Origin: Asanoa hainanensis
GTDB taxonomy: Bacteria > Actinomycetota > Actinomycetes > Mycobacteriales > Micromonosporaceae
Direction: 5' to 3'
Length of the DNA stretch: 64,000 bases
NCBI RefSeq assembly: GCF_900188485.1
Contig: NZ_FZPH01000002.1
Span: 434,001-498,000, forward strand
A model generated the notes under the pieces. That model was not told the origin of the DNA and ran no database searches. It saw only the letters and a program-made list of their open reading frames with translations. The position numbers and the translations under genes were made by a program. Shown here one piece after another: positions 44,412 to 53,120 of this stretch (positions are counted from its first letter, which is position 1; every line of letters starts with the position of its first letter).

Positions 44412-45086
44412 TCACTCGCCGGAGCGAGGAACCACCAGTCCGGCCTCGTACGCGAGGACTACCGCCTGCACCCGGTCGCGCAGGGCGAGCTTCGTGAGCA
44501 GGTTGCTGACGTGCGTCTTGACGGTGTGCTCGGTGACGTAGAACTCGGCGGCGATCTCCGCGTTGGACAGTCCGCGGGCGACCGCCTTGAGCGTCTCGGT
44601 CTCCCGAGCGGTGAGCGCGGCCAGCCGGGCGTCAGCGAAGCCCCGGCGCGGGGCGGCGGCCCGCGCCACCACGTCAGCGATCAGCCGCCGGGTCACCGTC
44701 GGGGCCAGCAAGGCCTCGCCGCCGGCCACCACCCGCACCGCGTTGACCAGGTCGTCGCGGCGCATGTCTTTGAGCAGGAAGCCGCTCGCGCCGGCCCGCA
44801 GCGCGTCGTAGACGTACTCGTCGAGGTCGAAGGTGGTCAGCACGAGCACTCGGGTGTCGGACGCGGCGCAGATCCGGGCGGTGGCCGCGATGCCGTCGAC
44901 GTGCGGCATCCGGACGTCCATCAGCACCACGTCGGGACGCAGCCGGGCCGCTGCGTCGATCGCCTGCGCGCCGTCGGCGGCCTCGCCGACCACGGTGATG
45001 TCGGGCTGGGCGTCGAGGATGAGCGCGAACCCGCCCCGGACCAGCTCCTGGTCGTCGGCGACGAGCACGCGGATCGGTTCAGCCAC
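44412..45086 (-). CDS. LuxR-type response regulator
   Basis: A 224-residue regulator. Receiver residues D11-D12 (VLVADDQELVRGGFALIL), D57 (PDVVLMDVRMPHVDG) and the Lys of FLLKDMRRDD; C-terminal helix-turn-helix ALTARETETLKAVARGLSNA and EHTVKTHVSNLLTKLALRDR. Its start lies eight bases inside the end of the kinase gene, giving a coupled pair. Likely regulates the MmpL gene downstream. Confidence 0.95.
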   Translation of the reverse strand: MAEPIRVLVADDQELVRGGFALILDAQPDITVVGEAADGAQAIDAAARLRPDVVLMDVRMPHVDGIAATARICAASDTRVLVLTTFDLDEYVYDALRAGASGFLLKDMRRDDLVNAVRVVAGGEALLAPTVTRRLIADVVARAAAPRRGFADARLAALTARETETLKAVARGLSNAEIAAEFYVTEHTVKTHVSNLLTKLALRDRVQAVVLAYEAGLVVPRSGE

Positions 45087-46239
45087 GGACTACGACCGAC
45101 TCCACGACGGGCAGCGTAGCGTGCACCCGGAACCCGGGGCCATCCGTCGCGGCGCCGGTCAGCAGCGTCCCGCCGCACGCGGCCACCCGCTCCCGCATGC
45201 CGATCAGACCGTGTCCGCCGGTGCCGCCCGGCCGCCGGCTCGGGCCGCGGCCGTCGTCACGGACCTCCAGCACCAGCGCCTGGTCGGACCAACGCAGCAG
45301 CACCTCGACCCGGGCGGCGCGGGCATGTCGGACCACATTGGTCAGTGCCTCCTGCACGACCCGGTACGCGGCGACGGCGGTGTCCGCGGGGATCGGCCGC
45401 CGGTCGCCGGCCTCGTCGAGGGTTACCGCGAGGCCCGCCACCCGGGCCTGCTCGACCAGCGGCGGAATGGCGTCGAGCCCGGGTTGCGGTGTCCGGGTGG
45501 CCGGCTCCGACCGCAGCACGCCCAGCGTGCGCCGCAGTTGGGTGAGCGCGTCCCGGCCGGCGTCGGCGATCGCGTCGAACACCTGCTCGGCCCGGGCCGG
45601 GTCGCGGCGCACCACCACCGGGCCGGCCTCGGCCTGCACGACGATCAGGCTCACCGAGTGGGCCACGATGTCGTGCATGTCGCGGGCGATCCGCTCGCGT
45701 TCGCGGGCCGCGGCCTGGGCGTAGTCGGCGGCCAACTGCTCGGCGCGGGCCTCCAGGTTGGCGATCAGGCCGCGCCGGGAGCGGGCGATGGCGCCGAGCG
45801 CGTACGCGCCGCCGAACAGGATCACCGAGGCGCTCACCGGCAGGATGCTGTTCTTCGGCGTCAGCGAGATGGTCAACCCGACGATCGTGCCGACGATGCC
45901 GAACGCCCGCCAGGCCGGGCTCGCCAGCGACGCGAACGTGTAGGTGGCCACGAGCTGTCCGAACGGGACCTCTTTGATGAGGTCGTTGACGGCGAGGAAC
46001 GCCGTGGCGCAGCCGGTGACGAGGGTGACCGGGACGGGCCAGCGGCGCCGCCAGGCCAGGGGCAGCGAGCTCAGCGCCGCGAAGACGTACATGGTGAAGG
46101 TGTCCTCGCCGTCGACCACCGGCGAGGCGATCGTCGCGAGATAGCAGAGCAGGGCGATGATCGAGTCGATGACCAGCGGCGGCAGGCGGTACGCGGCGTC
46201 CGTCACCTGCCGGACGGCCCGGCGCGCCTGCTCGACCAC
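45079..46239 (-). CDS. DesK-like sensor histidine kinase
   Basis: A 386-residue kinase: about five N-terminal membrane helices (LVIDSIIALLCYLATIASPV, FGIVGTIVGLTISL, VSASVILFGGAYALGAIA), a coiled linker, HisKA_3 with H189 (RIARDMHDIVAHSVSLIVVQ) and an HATPase domain (VVQEALTNVVRHARAARVEV, DGRGPSRRPGGTGGHGLIGM). This is the compact membrane-sensing layout often paired with lipid or drug exporters. GTG start; overlaps its response regulator by eight bases. Confidence 0.93.
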   Translation of the reverse strand: MVEQARRAVRQVTDAAYRLPPLVIDSIIALLCYLATIASPVVDGEDTFTMYVFAALSSLPLAWRRRWPVPVTLVTGCATAFLAVNDLIKEVPFGQLVATYTFASLASPAWRAFGIVGTIVGLTISLTPKNSILPVSASVILFGGAYALGAIARSRRGLIANLEARAEQLAADYAQAAARERERIARDMHDIVAHSVSLIVVQAEAGPVVVRRDPARAEQVFDAIADAGRDALTQLRRTLGVLRSEPATRTPQPGLDAIPPLVEQARVAGLAVTLDEAGDRRPIPADTAVAAYRVVQEALTNVVRHARAARVEVLLRWSDQALVLEVRDDGRGPSRRPGGTGGHGLIGMRERVAACGGTLLTGAATDGPGFRVHATLPVVESVVVRG

Positions 46240-46392
46240 GCTGGCAGTATCCGTCGCGCCCGACCGCCCGCGCCTCCCTCCCAGGAGGGAGCCCGAAATT
46301 AATCTGAGGTGCTGTCGAAAACGGCGTCTCCCCGTTCGACCACCGGGTAGAAGAGGGTCGCGATGGCGGCCCGAGACACAGGAGGAAACATC

Positions 46393-46767
46393 GTGAAGGT
46401 CATGGTCATGATCAAGGGGACCGGCGCCGACGAGGGCAAGATCGCCCCGACCGCGGAGATGCTGAAGACGATGGGCGAGTACAACGACAAGCTGATCAAG
46501 GCCGGCATCATGCTGGACGGCGGCGGGCTGCGGCCCAGCTCCGATGGTCGGCAGATCGTCTTCGAGGGCGGCACGACGTCGGTCGTCGACGGCCCGTTCA
46601 CCGAGTCCAAGGAGATCATCGCCGGGTACTGGGTGTGGCAGGTCAGCTCGATGGAAGAGGCCGTGGAGTGGGCGCGGCAGTGCCCGAGCGACCCCGACCT
46701 CGGCGTGCGCGCGGTGCTGGAGATCCGGCCCTACTACGACGAGGCCGACTTCGCGGACCTCAGCTAG
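46393..46767 (+). CDS. DGPF/YciI-like protein, ECF sigma partner
   Basis: A 124-residue YCII-fold protein with the signature SVVDGPFTESKEIIAGYWVW. It starts at GTG seven bases after AGGAGG. The gene immediately precedes an ECF sigma factor; DGPF proteins are the conserved neighbours of ECF42-type sigma factors, so it may be a regulator or target of that sigma factor. Enzymatic activity has not been shown for the group. Confidence 0.92.
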   Translation: MKVMVMIKGTGADEGKIAPTAEMLKTMGEYNDKLIKAGIMLDGGGLRPSSDGRQIVFEGGTTSVVDGPFTESKEIIAGYWVWQVSSMEEAVEWARQCPSDPDLGVRAVLEIRPYYDEADFADLS

Positions 46768-46791
46768 AGAAAGAGCGGGGGGAGGGGCGAC

Positions 46792-48012
46792 ATGGACGCA
46801 CGGCGGACCGTCGAAGCGGTGTGGCGGATGCATTCCGGGCGGCTGGTCGCCTCCCTCACCCGGCTCGTCAACGACGTCGGGCTGGCCGAGGACTTCGCGC
46901 AGGACGCCTACCTGGCGGCGCTCGAACAGTGGCCGCGCGACGGCGTCCCGGACGAGCCGGCCGGGTGGTTGCTCACCACGGCCCGCCGCCGGGCGATCGA
47001 CATGATTCGTCGAGAGGGGGTACGCGACCAGAAGTACGCCCTGCTGGCGGTGGACGACGAGGCCGGCGCCGCCGCCGCGACCGACGAGGAGCTGCTCTCC
47101 CTGGTGTTCGTGGCCTGCCACCCGGTGCTGGCCCAGGAGTCCCGGGCTGCGCTGACGCTGCGGATGGTCGGCGGCTTGAGCACCGACGAGATCGGCCGCG
47201 CGTTCCTGCTGCCGTCGGCCACGATCGGCCAGCGGATCTCCCGGGCCAAGCGCACGTTGGCCGAGGCCGAGGTCCCGTTCGCGCTGCCAGACCCGGACGA
47301 CCTGCCGGCCCGCCTCAGCGCCGTGCTGGAGGTCGTCTACCTGATCTTCACCGAGGGCCACGCGGCGACCTCAGGCGACGACTGGATCCGTCGCGACCTG
47401 GCCGAGCAGGCGATGCGCTTCGGCCGGGTGTTGGCCGCGTTGATGCCCGCCGAGCCCGAGGTGCACGGTCTGGTCGCCCTGATGGAGCTGCAGGCGTCGC
47501 GGTTCGCCGCCCGGACCGGCCCGTCGGGGGAGGCGGTGTTGCTGGAGGACCAGGACCGGTCGCGCTGGGACCGCACGCTGATCGCACACGGCCTGACCGC
47601 CCTGGCCCGCGCCCGCCGGCTGCGCAAGCCCCTCGGTCCGTACACGGTGCAGGCCGCGATCGCCGCCTGCCACGCTCGCGCGCCAAGCTTCGCCGACACC
47701 GACTGGGTGGCGATCCTGGCTTTGTACGACGCCCTGTCCCAGCTCGCCCCGTCGCCGGTCGTGCGGTTGAACCGCGCGGTCGTCCTGCTGCAGGTGGACG
47801 GCCCACAGGCGGCCCTGGACGCGGTCGACGAGCTGGGCGCTGATCCGCGGCTGGGCCGCTACCACCTGTACGGCGCGATCCGCGGCGACCTGCTGCTCCG
47901 CCTGGGCCGCCGAACCGAGGCGGCCGAAGAGCTGGAACGGGCGGCGGGCCTGGCACCCACCCGCCAGGAACGCAACCTCCTGATGGAACGCGCGGCCGCC
48001 GCGACCCGATGA
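46792..48012 (+). CDS. ECF42-type RNA polymerase sigma factor
   Basis: A 406-residue ECF sigma factor with a long C-terminal extension. Region 2 is FAQDAYLAALEQWP with TTARRRAIDMIRREG. Region 4 is ALTLRMVGGLSTDEIGRAFL and SATIGQRISRAKRTLAEAEV. The C-terminal ~220 residues form the TPR-like DUF6596 extension (YLIFTEGHAATSGDDWIRRD, LVALMELQASRFAARTGPSG). ECF42 members lack a classical anti-sigma factor and are thought to be controlled by this extension. It is 24 bases after the DGPF gene. Confidence 0.93.
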   Translation: MDARRTVEAVWRMHSGRLVASLTRLVNDVGLAEDFAQDAYLAALEQWPRDGVPDEPAGWLLTTARRRAIDMIRREGVRDQKYALLAVDDEAGAAAATDEELLSLVFVACHPVLAQESRAALTLRMVGGLSTDEIGRAFLLPSATIGQRISRAKRTLAEAEVPFALPDPDDLPARLSAVLEVVYLIFTEGHAATSGDDWIRRDLAEQAMRFGRVLAALMPAEPEVHGLVALMELQASRFAARTGPSGEAVLLEDQDRSRWDRTLIAHGLTALARARRLRKPLGPYTVQAAIAACHARAPSFADTDWVAILALYDALSQLAPSPVVRLNRAVVLLQVDGPQAALDAVDELGADPRLGRYHLYGAIRGDLLLRLGRRTEAAEELERAAGLAPTRQERNLLMERAAAATR

Positions 48013-48046
48013 TTGAGACCTGAGCCGTCAGGGCACATCGACGGGC

Positions 48047-48259
48047 ATGGGTTCGAAGCAGCGCTGGTCAATCCGTCCAGGCTCGGTGGCGCTGACGCGC
48101 GCCCAGTGGGTAACCGCGGCGATCTGCGTCGCGGTCGCCGTCGTCGGCGGCCTCGCGCTGGGGTTGGCCGTGAGCGCCGCGGCGGCGGGCATTCTCGTCG
48201 GCATCGCCGGACTGGCGTTGGCGATGGTGGTCGCGTTCGGGCGCCGGCCCCGCCCTTGA
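48047..48259 (+). CDS. Small membrane protein
   Basis: A 70-residue protein with two closely spaced hydrophobic stretches (AQWVTAAICVAVAVVGGLAL, AAGILVGIAGLALAMVVAF) that read as a helical hairpin, a basic N-terminus and a basic tail. No family recognised. It follows the sigma gene on the same strand, and may be part of its transcript. Confidence 0.55.
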   Translation: MGSKQRWSIRPGSVALTRAQWVTAAICVAVAVVGGLALGLAVSAAAAGILVGIAGLALAMVVAFGRRPRP

Positions 48260-48331
48260 CCCTGGCCGCCAGGTATGACCTGGGCGGATGCGGGAATGCG
48301 GCACGTGTCCGAACGCGTCCAGGAGGCGATC

Positions 48332-48745
48332 ATGACAACGTCCACGCTGCCGATGCTGGAGACCTACCCGCAGGCGATCAGCCTGGATCGGATTCAGTTG
48401 GCGGCCACCATCGACATCCTCGACGACTGCGCGGAGGCGTGCACCGCGTGCGCGGACGCCTGCCTGAGCGAGCCCGACGTGGCCGAGCTGGTCAGGTGCA
48501 TCCGCACGAACCTCGACTGCGCGGACGTCTGCGCGACGACTGCACGCGTGCTGTCGCGGCACACCGGCTACGACGCGACGATCGGCCGCGCGATGCTGCA
48601 GGCCTGCGTCATCGCCTGCTCCGCCTGCGCCCAGGAGTGCGGCTTGCACGCCGAGATGCACGAACACTGCGGCATCTGCGCGGACGCCTGCCGCGCCTGC
48701 GAGCAGGCCTGCCGAGACCTGCTCGCCGCGATGGACGCGGTTTAG
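48332..48745 (+). CDS. Cys-rich four-helix-bundle copper-binding protein (Csp-like)
   Basis: A 137-residue protein with 16 cysteines, nearly all in CxxC/CxxxC steps along predicted helices (DDCAEACTACADACLSEP, CADVCATTARVL, ACVIACSACAQECGLHAEMH, CGICADACRACEQACRDLL). This is the pattern of Csp copper-storage proteins (DUF326), whose helix bundle holds many Cu(I) ions. No signal peptide is present, so a cytosolic Csp3-type role is likely. Start chosen at the ATG five bases after AGGAGG. Copper binding is by family; no copper exporter is adjacent. Confidence 0.9.
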   Translation: MTTSTLPMLETYPQAISLDRIQLAATIDILDDCAEACTACADACLSEPDVAELVRCIRTNLDCADVCATTARVLSRHTGYDATIGRAMLQACVIACSACAQECGLHAEMHEHCGICADACRACEQACRDLLAAMDAV

Positions 48746-49905
48746 GCCGCCGTTGCCCAGTCGACGTGGTAGTCGAAGACCTTGCGTTGGGCCGCGCTGT
48801 TGGCGGCCAGGCGCAGGATCGTGGGTAGCACCGCGTCGCGGATCACCCGGCCGACCGGGCCCGCCGCCTTCGAGCTGTTGCTGCGGGCGGCCGCCTTGAT
48901 GATGGCTTCGACGCGCGGGCGGCGGGCCGCCTCGTAGCGGGCGAACGCGTCCGCCGGCGACGCGTGGTCGCGCAGGCACTTGGCCAGCACCAGACCATCC
49001 TCGATGGACAGTGAGGCGCCCTGGCCCGAGGTCGGCGTCGGAGCGTGTGCGGCGTCGCCGACCAGCACGACCCGGTTGGAGTGCCAGGAGCGCAGGCCAC
49101 GGACCGACGAGATGGGGTCCATCGGCACGAACTCCGGCGTGGCGTCGATGATCGGGAGTGCGGGCCCTTCGTCGTCGGCGAACAGCTCGCGCAGCCGGGA
49201 CCGCCAGTCGACCGCGGCCAGTTCGGCGCGGGTCGGTTCGGGGCGGTGCGGCACGTTGGCGAACCACCAGATCTCGTCGCCCGGTGCGACCAGGTAGCCG
49301 AAGAACGCCCGCCGGCCGAAGATCATCTCGTAGTGGCCCGGGGCAGCGGTGACCGCCGAGACCGGTGGGGCGAAGCCGCCGTTGCCGACCAGCCCGGCGT
49401 AGGCCGGCGGCGGGGCGGTCGGCTCGATGGCCCGGCGGACCGCGGAGTGGATGCCGTCGGCGCCGATCAGCACGTCAGCCGTCGCGGTGGTGCCGTCGGC
49501 GAACGAGGCCTCCACGCCGGTCGCGGTCTCGGAGAGGCCCACGAACCGCTTGCCCGTCAACGCCGGGATGTCGCGCTCAGCGGCCGAGGCAGACAGGCCA
49601 CGGTAGAGATCGCTGCGCCGGAGGGTGAAGCTGCGCGACCCGCCCGTGCTGGACGAGCCGAGCACCTTGCCCGTGGTGCTGCGCAGCGTGATGCCCGGGG
49701 TCGGGAAGGCGTTGGCGAGGGCGGACTCCTCGGCGTCGAGCACCCGGAGCGCGTCGACCCCGTTGGGCGCCAGCGTGAGGAACGCGCCGCCGCGCGGTGT
49801 AGTAGCAGCCTCGTAGACGGTGGCGTCGATGCCGGCCTTGCGCAGCGCCATGGCGGTGGCCGGCCCGGCGATGCCACCACCGATGACCAGTGCGGTGCGA
49901 ATCAT
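48742..49905 (-). CDS. FAD-dependent monooxygenase
   Basis: A 387-residue class A flavoprotein hydroxylase: FAD motif ALVIGGGIAGPATAMALRKAG, the DG motif VLIGADGIHSAVRRAI, and GDAAHAPTPTSGQGASLSIE for the flavin pyrophosphate. Members oxidise phenols or antibiotics, including tetracycline-type inactivation in some; the substrate is unknown here. The start overlaps the PadR stop (ATGA), so the regulator and enzyme are co-expressed. Confidence 0.92.
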   Translation of the reverse strand: MIRTALVIGGGIAGPATAMALRKAGIDATVYEAATTPRGGAFLTLAPNGVDALRVLDAEESALANAFPTPGITLRSTTGKVLGSSSTGGSRSFTLRRSDLYRGLSASAAERDIPALTGKRFVGLSETATGVEASFADGTTATADVLIGADGIHSAVRRAIEPTAPPPAYAGLVGNGGFAPPVSAVTAAPGHYEMIFGRRAFFGYLVAPGDEIWWFANVPHRPEPTRAELAAVDWRSRLRELFADDEGPALPIIDATPEFVPMDPISSVRGLRSWHSNRVVLVGDAAHAPTPTSGQGASLSIEDGLVLAKCLRDHASPADAFARYEAARRPRVEAIIKAAARSNSSKAAGPVGRVIRDAVLPTILRLAANSAAQRKVFDYHVDWATAA

Positions 49906-50516
49906 GACTCGTACCCCTTCTGTCCTGTGTGGAACGCGGCCCATTGCGGACCCCAGCCCGTCTCCGGATCGGTGATCTGGCCGATGAACCGCTCGACGAA
50001 CGCGATTTCGGCGTCGAGCAGCGCGGCGCGGTAGTCCTCCTCGACGAGGAACAGCGGATGCAGCCCCGATGCGAGGGCGCCGTCGACCAGCGTTCGGGTC
50101 GACGACCGCAGCGAACCCAGGCGCACCAGGCGCTGCCGGAGCAGGGCGACCGCCTCGTCGGGTGGCAGCGCCGCGATCAGCGAGAGCGCGGCGACGAAGT
50201 GCGGGTATTCGTGGTCGGGCTCGCCGACGAGCTCGCGCAGCCAGTCGTGCAGCTCCGCACGGCCGGCGTCGGTGATCGCGTAGACCGTGCGCTCGGGACG
50301 CTGGCCCGCACGGGTGGTCTCCTGCTCGGCGACGAAGCCGGCCTTGGCCAGCTGCGCGATCACCATGTAGAGCGAGCCGTGGTTGAACCGGATGCTCCGG
50401 TCGTCGCCGTTGTCGCGCAGCGTCCGCGACAGCTCGTAGGGGTGCTTCGGCCCCATCGTCAGGTAGGACAGCACCGCCAGCGCCAGCAGGTTGCCGACCT
50501 TCCGCTTCGCAGCCAC
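49902..50516 (-). CDS. PadR family transcriptional regulator
   Basis: A 204-residue PadR repressor: winged helix KVGNLLALAVLSYLTMGPKH, HPYELSRTL, FNHGSLYMVIAQLAKAGFVA and ERTVYAITDAGRAELHDWL, then a C-terminal Vir-like helical dimerisation part. The GTG (VAAKRKVG) is used because it lies seven bases after GGAGG. It shares a short intergenic region, with two palindromic operators, with the divergent MFS exporter, and leads an operon with the monooxygenase. A ligand-inducible detoxification switch is the likely role. Confidence 0.92.
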   Translation of the reverse strand: MAAKRKVGNLLALAVLSYLTMGPKHPYELSRTLRDNGDDRSIRFNHGSLYMVIAQLAKAGFVAEQETTRAGQRPERTVYAITDAGRAELHDWLRELVGEPDHEYPHFVAALSLIAALPPDEAVALLRQRLVRLGSLRSSTRTLVDGALASGLHPLFLVEEDYRAALLDAEIAFVERFIGQITDPETGWGPQWAAFHTGQKGYES

Positions 50517-50530
50517 CAAAGCACCTCCAT

Positions 50531-50546
50531 TAGTTAGCTTCAACTA
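50531..50546. promoter_or_regulatory. PadR operator 1
   Basis: TAGTTAGCTTCAACTA has perfect 5-bp arms TAGTT/AACTA with a 6-base spacer. It is the site nearer the padR gene, 15 bases from its start. Confidence 0.72.
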
Positions 50547-50558
50547 TCCATCACCAAA

Positions 50559-50574
50559 TAGTTAGAGTCAACTA
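50559..50574. promoter_or_regulatory. PadR operator 2
   Basis: TAGTTAGAGTCAACTA repeats the same TAGTT-N6-AACTA element 28 bases (centre to centre) from operator 1 and nearer to the MFS gene. The pair lies in a strikingly AT-rich island in a GC-rich genome. Confidence 0.72.
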
Positions 50575-50606
50575 ATGAAATCGCGACAGGTTGCGTACGC
50601 GGCGGG

Positions 50607-51872
50607 ATGGCGGTTGGGTCGTTACTCATGGGGCAGGTGAGGCGGCGACCGTTGGTGGCGTTCCTGGTCGCCGAGGGCGCGTCGCTGGCCGGCAACAAGA
50701 TGACCATGCTGGCGCTGCCCTGGCTCGTCCTCGACTCCAGCGGCTCGCTGACCCGGGTCGGCCTGGTCGCGTTCGCGCAGACCGGCTGCTACGTGCTGGT
50801 GAAGATCGCGGGTGCGCCGTGGATCGACCGGCTCGGCCGCAAGCGCTGCGCCGTGGCCGGTGGGTTGGCCAGTGCCGCCGTCCTCGCCGCCGCGCCGGCG
50901 CTCAGCCATAGCGCCGGGCTGCCGTTCGCCGCCCTGCTGGTGATCGTCGCCGTGCTCGGCGCCGTCCAGAGCATCACGGACGCGGCCAAGCGGCTGATGG
51001 TGCCCGACCTGGTCGCCGCGAGCGGCGCGCCGCTGGAGCGGGTGACCTCGCTGTACGCCGGCGTCGAGCGGCTCTCGTTCCTGCTCGGCACGCCGGCCGC
51101 CGGGTTGCTGATCACGTTGCTGGGCGCGGTGAACGTGCTGCTGCTGGACGCCGCCTCCGCGCTGCTGGCGGCGGCGCTCATCGCGGTCGCGGTGCCGTCC
51201 GCGCCGCGGCAGGAGACCACCGACGGCTACCTGGAGTCGTTGCGGGTCGGGCTGCGCTACGTCCGCACCGATCGCCTGCTGCTGGCCATCTCCGCGCTGC
51301 TGCTGTTCGCCAACCTGATCGACCAGGCGACGATGGCGGTGTACGTGCCGGCCTGGATCAAGCAGGTCTTCGACGACCCGTCGCTGCTGGGCACGATCGC
51401 CGGCGCGTACGGCCTGGGCGCGGTGCTGGGTTCGATGGCGTTCGCCTGGCTGGGGCCGCGCCTGCCGCGCTACGCCACCTTCGCGCTCTCGCTGCTGCTG
51501 GCCGGGTCGCCGCTGCTGTTCGGCATGGCGCTGACCACCAGCCTGCCCCTGTTGCTCGGCATCTGCGTCTGGGCCGGCGCGATGTCGGCGTCGATCAACC
51601 CCATCATCAGCAGCGCGATGTTCGAGCGGGTGCCGCCTGACCTGCACGCCCGGGTGTTCGGCTTCACCGGGTCGCTCGCCTGGGCCGGGATACCGCTGGG
51701 TGGGCTGCTCGGCGGCCTGGTGCTGGACACGCTGGGGCGTACGCCGGGACTGTTGCTCTCGGCGTTTCTCTATCTGGGGGTCACCCTGCTCCCGCTGGTC
51801 TTCCGGCGGACCTGGCGCGAGCTCGACCGCGACGAGACTCCTGCCCCGCTGGCGGCCGCGGTCAGCGGCTGA
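50607..51872 (+). CDS. MFS exporter
   Basis: A 421-residue major-facilitator transporter with about 12 membrane helices, related to the MFS_3/enterobactin-exporter-like group (FLVAEGASLAGNKMTMLALP, APWIDRLGRKRCAVAGG, GLLGGLVLDTLGRTPGLLLS). It is divergent from padR across twin operators and so likely extrudes the same compound class that the monooxygenase modifies. A start seven codons later (MGQVRRRP) is possible. The gene abuts the convergent DUF1918 stop. Confidence 0.9.
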   Translation: MAVGSLLMGQVRRRPLVAFLVAEGASLAGNKMTMLALPWLVLDSSGSLTRVGLVAFAQTGCYVLVKIAGAPWIDRLGRKRCAVAGGLASAAVLAAAPALSHSAGLPFAALLVIVAVLGAVQSITDAAKRLMVPDLVAASGAPLERVTSLYAGVERLSFLLGTPAAGLLITLLGAVNVLLLDAASALLAAALIAVAVPSAPRQETTDGYLESLRVGLRYVRTDRLLLAISALLLFANLIDQATMAVYVPAWIKQVFDDPSLLGTIAGAYGLGAVLGSMAFAWLGPRLPRYATFALSLLLAGSPLLFGMALTTSLPLLLGICVWAGAMSASINPIISSAMFERVPPDLHARVFGFTGSLAWAGIPLGGLLGGLVLDTLGRTPGLLLSAFLYLGVTLLPLVFRRTWRELDRDETPAPLAAAVSG

Positions 51873-52061
51873 TCAGCTCTTCTGGTGCTCCACATGGGCC
51901 TCCGTGCCCGGGAACACCAGCCCTTCGGTGCCGTCCGGCCAGCGGACCAGGTACGGCGGGCTCCCGTCGGAATGCCGCACCTCGACGATCTCACCGAGTC
52001 GCCGCGGATCACCCACGTGGATGCCCTCGACGACGAGTCGGTCACCTACCTCGGCTTGCAT
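51873..52061 (-). CDS. DUF1918 domain protein
   Basis: A 62-residue protein: MQAEVGDRLVVEGIHVGDPR, RLGEIVEVRHSDGSPPYLVR and WPDGTEGLVFPGTEAHVEHQ is the standard DUF1918 small SH3-like barrel. GGAGG six bases before the ATG sets the start. Common in actinobacteria; role unknown. Confidence 0.92.
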   Translation of the reverse strand: MQAEVGDRLVVEGIHVGDPRRLGEIVEVRHSDGSPPYLVRWPDGTEGLVFPGTEAHVEHQKS

Positions 52062-52135
52062 GGCGTGCCTCCTCCCGCGCGCTAGACCTGCTCTTTCCCC
52101 CGCATTCCCGGTGCACACCTTGACGGGCATCCCAA

Positions 52136-52165
52136 CTAGAGTGCAACACTAGAGTCCGACTCTAG
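52136..52165. promoter_or_regulatory. Operator of the DrrAB-like exporter operon
   Basis: A palindrome CTAGAGT-CCG-ACTCTAG (52149-52165) is preceded by a further direct copy of CTAGAGT at 52136, 13 bases upstream. It ends 16 bases before the ABC ATPase start. The layout suits a TetR-type repressor, but none is encoded next to it. Confidence 0.62.
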
Positions 52166-52181
52166 GGATAGGGAGACGACC

Positions 52182-53120
52182 ATGCACGCTGTCGAGGCGT
52201 CGGGGCTGGTCAAGGCCTTCGGCGCGACCCGGGCGGTCGACGGCATCGACCTGACCGTTCCGACCGGCTCCGTCTACGGGTTTCTCGGCCCGAACGGGGC
52301 GGGCAAGACCACCACGATCCGGATGCTGGCCACGTTGCTGCGCCCGGACGCCGGCCAGGCGCGGGTGTTCGGCCACGACGTGGTCGCGGAGCCGGCCGCG
52401 GTCCGCGGCCGGATCAGCCTGACCGGCCAGTACGCCTCGGTCGACGAGACGCTGACCGGCCGCGAGAACCTGACCCTGCTCGGCCGGCTGCACAAGCTGA
52501 CCCGGGCCGCCACCGCGACCCGTGCCGACGAGCTGTTGGCCGCCTTCGACCTGGCGGACGACGGCGACCGGCTGGTCCGGACCTACTCCGGCGGCATGCG
52601 CCGGCGGCTCGACCTGGCCGCCGGCCTGGTCGTGCGGCCGGACCTGCTCTTCCTCGACGAGCCCACGACCGGCTTGGACCCGCGCAGCCGGAGCGAGGTG
52701 TGGCGGGTGGTGCGCGGGCTCGTCGCCGACGGCGCCACCGTGCTGCTCACCACGCAGTATCTGGACGAGGCGGACCAGCTCGCCGACCGGATCGCCGTCA
52801 TCGACCACGGGCGGCTGGTCGCCGCGGGCACCAACAGCGAGCTGAAGTCCTCCATCGGCGGCGGCACGCTGCACGTGCGGTTGCGCGACCCGGGGGATCG
52901 GGAGGCCGGGCTGGCCCTGCTGGCCCGGGCATTGGGCGCGGCGGTGCCGGTCGACGGCGATCCGGCCGGGCTCACCGCGCGGGCCGAGGCGGCCGGCGGT
53001 GCGGCGGCGGCGCTGGCCGAGCTGTCCTGGGCCGGCATCGAGGTCGCCGAGTTCGCCCTCGGCCAGCCCACCCTCGACGAGGTCTTCCTCGCCCTGACCA
53101 CGAAGGAGAAGGTCGCATGA
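52182..53120 (+). CDS. DrrA-like ABC transporter ATPase
   Basis: A 312-residue nucleotide-binding subunit: Walker [12 protein letters not shown]-loop [17 protein letters not shown], signature [16 protein letters not shown], Walker [14 protein letters not shown], and the H-loop-like [13 protein letters not shown]. The C-terminal ~90 residues match the DrrA extension ([19 protein letters not shown]). Daunorubicin-resistance type exporters expel hydrophobic drugs. It is coupled to the permease by ATGA. Confidence 0.94.
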   Translation: MHAVEASGLVKAFGATRAVDGIDLTVPTGSVYGFLGPNGAGKTTTIRMLATLLRPDAGQARVFGHDVVAEPAAVRGRISLTGQYASVDETLTGRENLTLLGRLHKLTRAATATRADELLAAFDLADDGDRLVRTYSGGMRRRLDLAAGLVVRPDLLFLDEPTTGLDPRSRSEVWRVVRGLVADGATVLLTTQYLDEADQLADRIAVIDHGRLVAAGTNSELKSSIGGGTLHVRLRDPGDREAGLALLARALGAAVPVDGDPAGLTARAEAAGGAAAALAELSWAGIEVAEFALGQPTLDEVFLALTTKEKVA

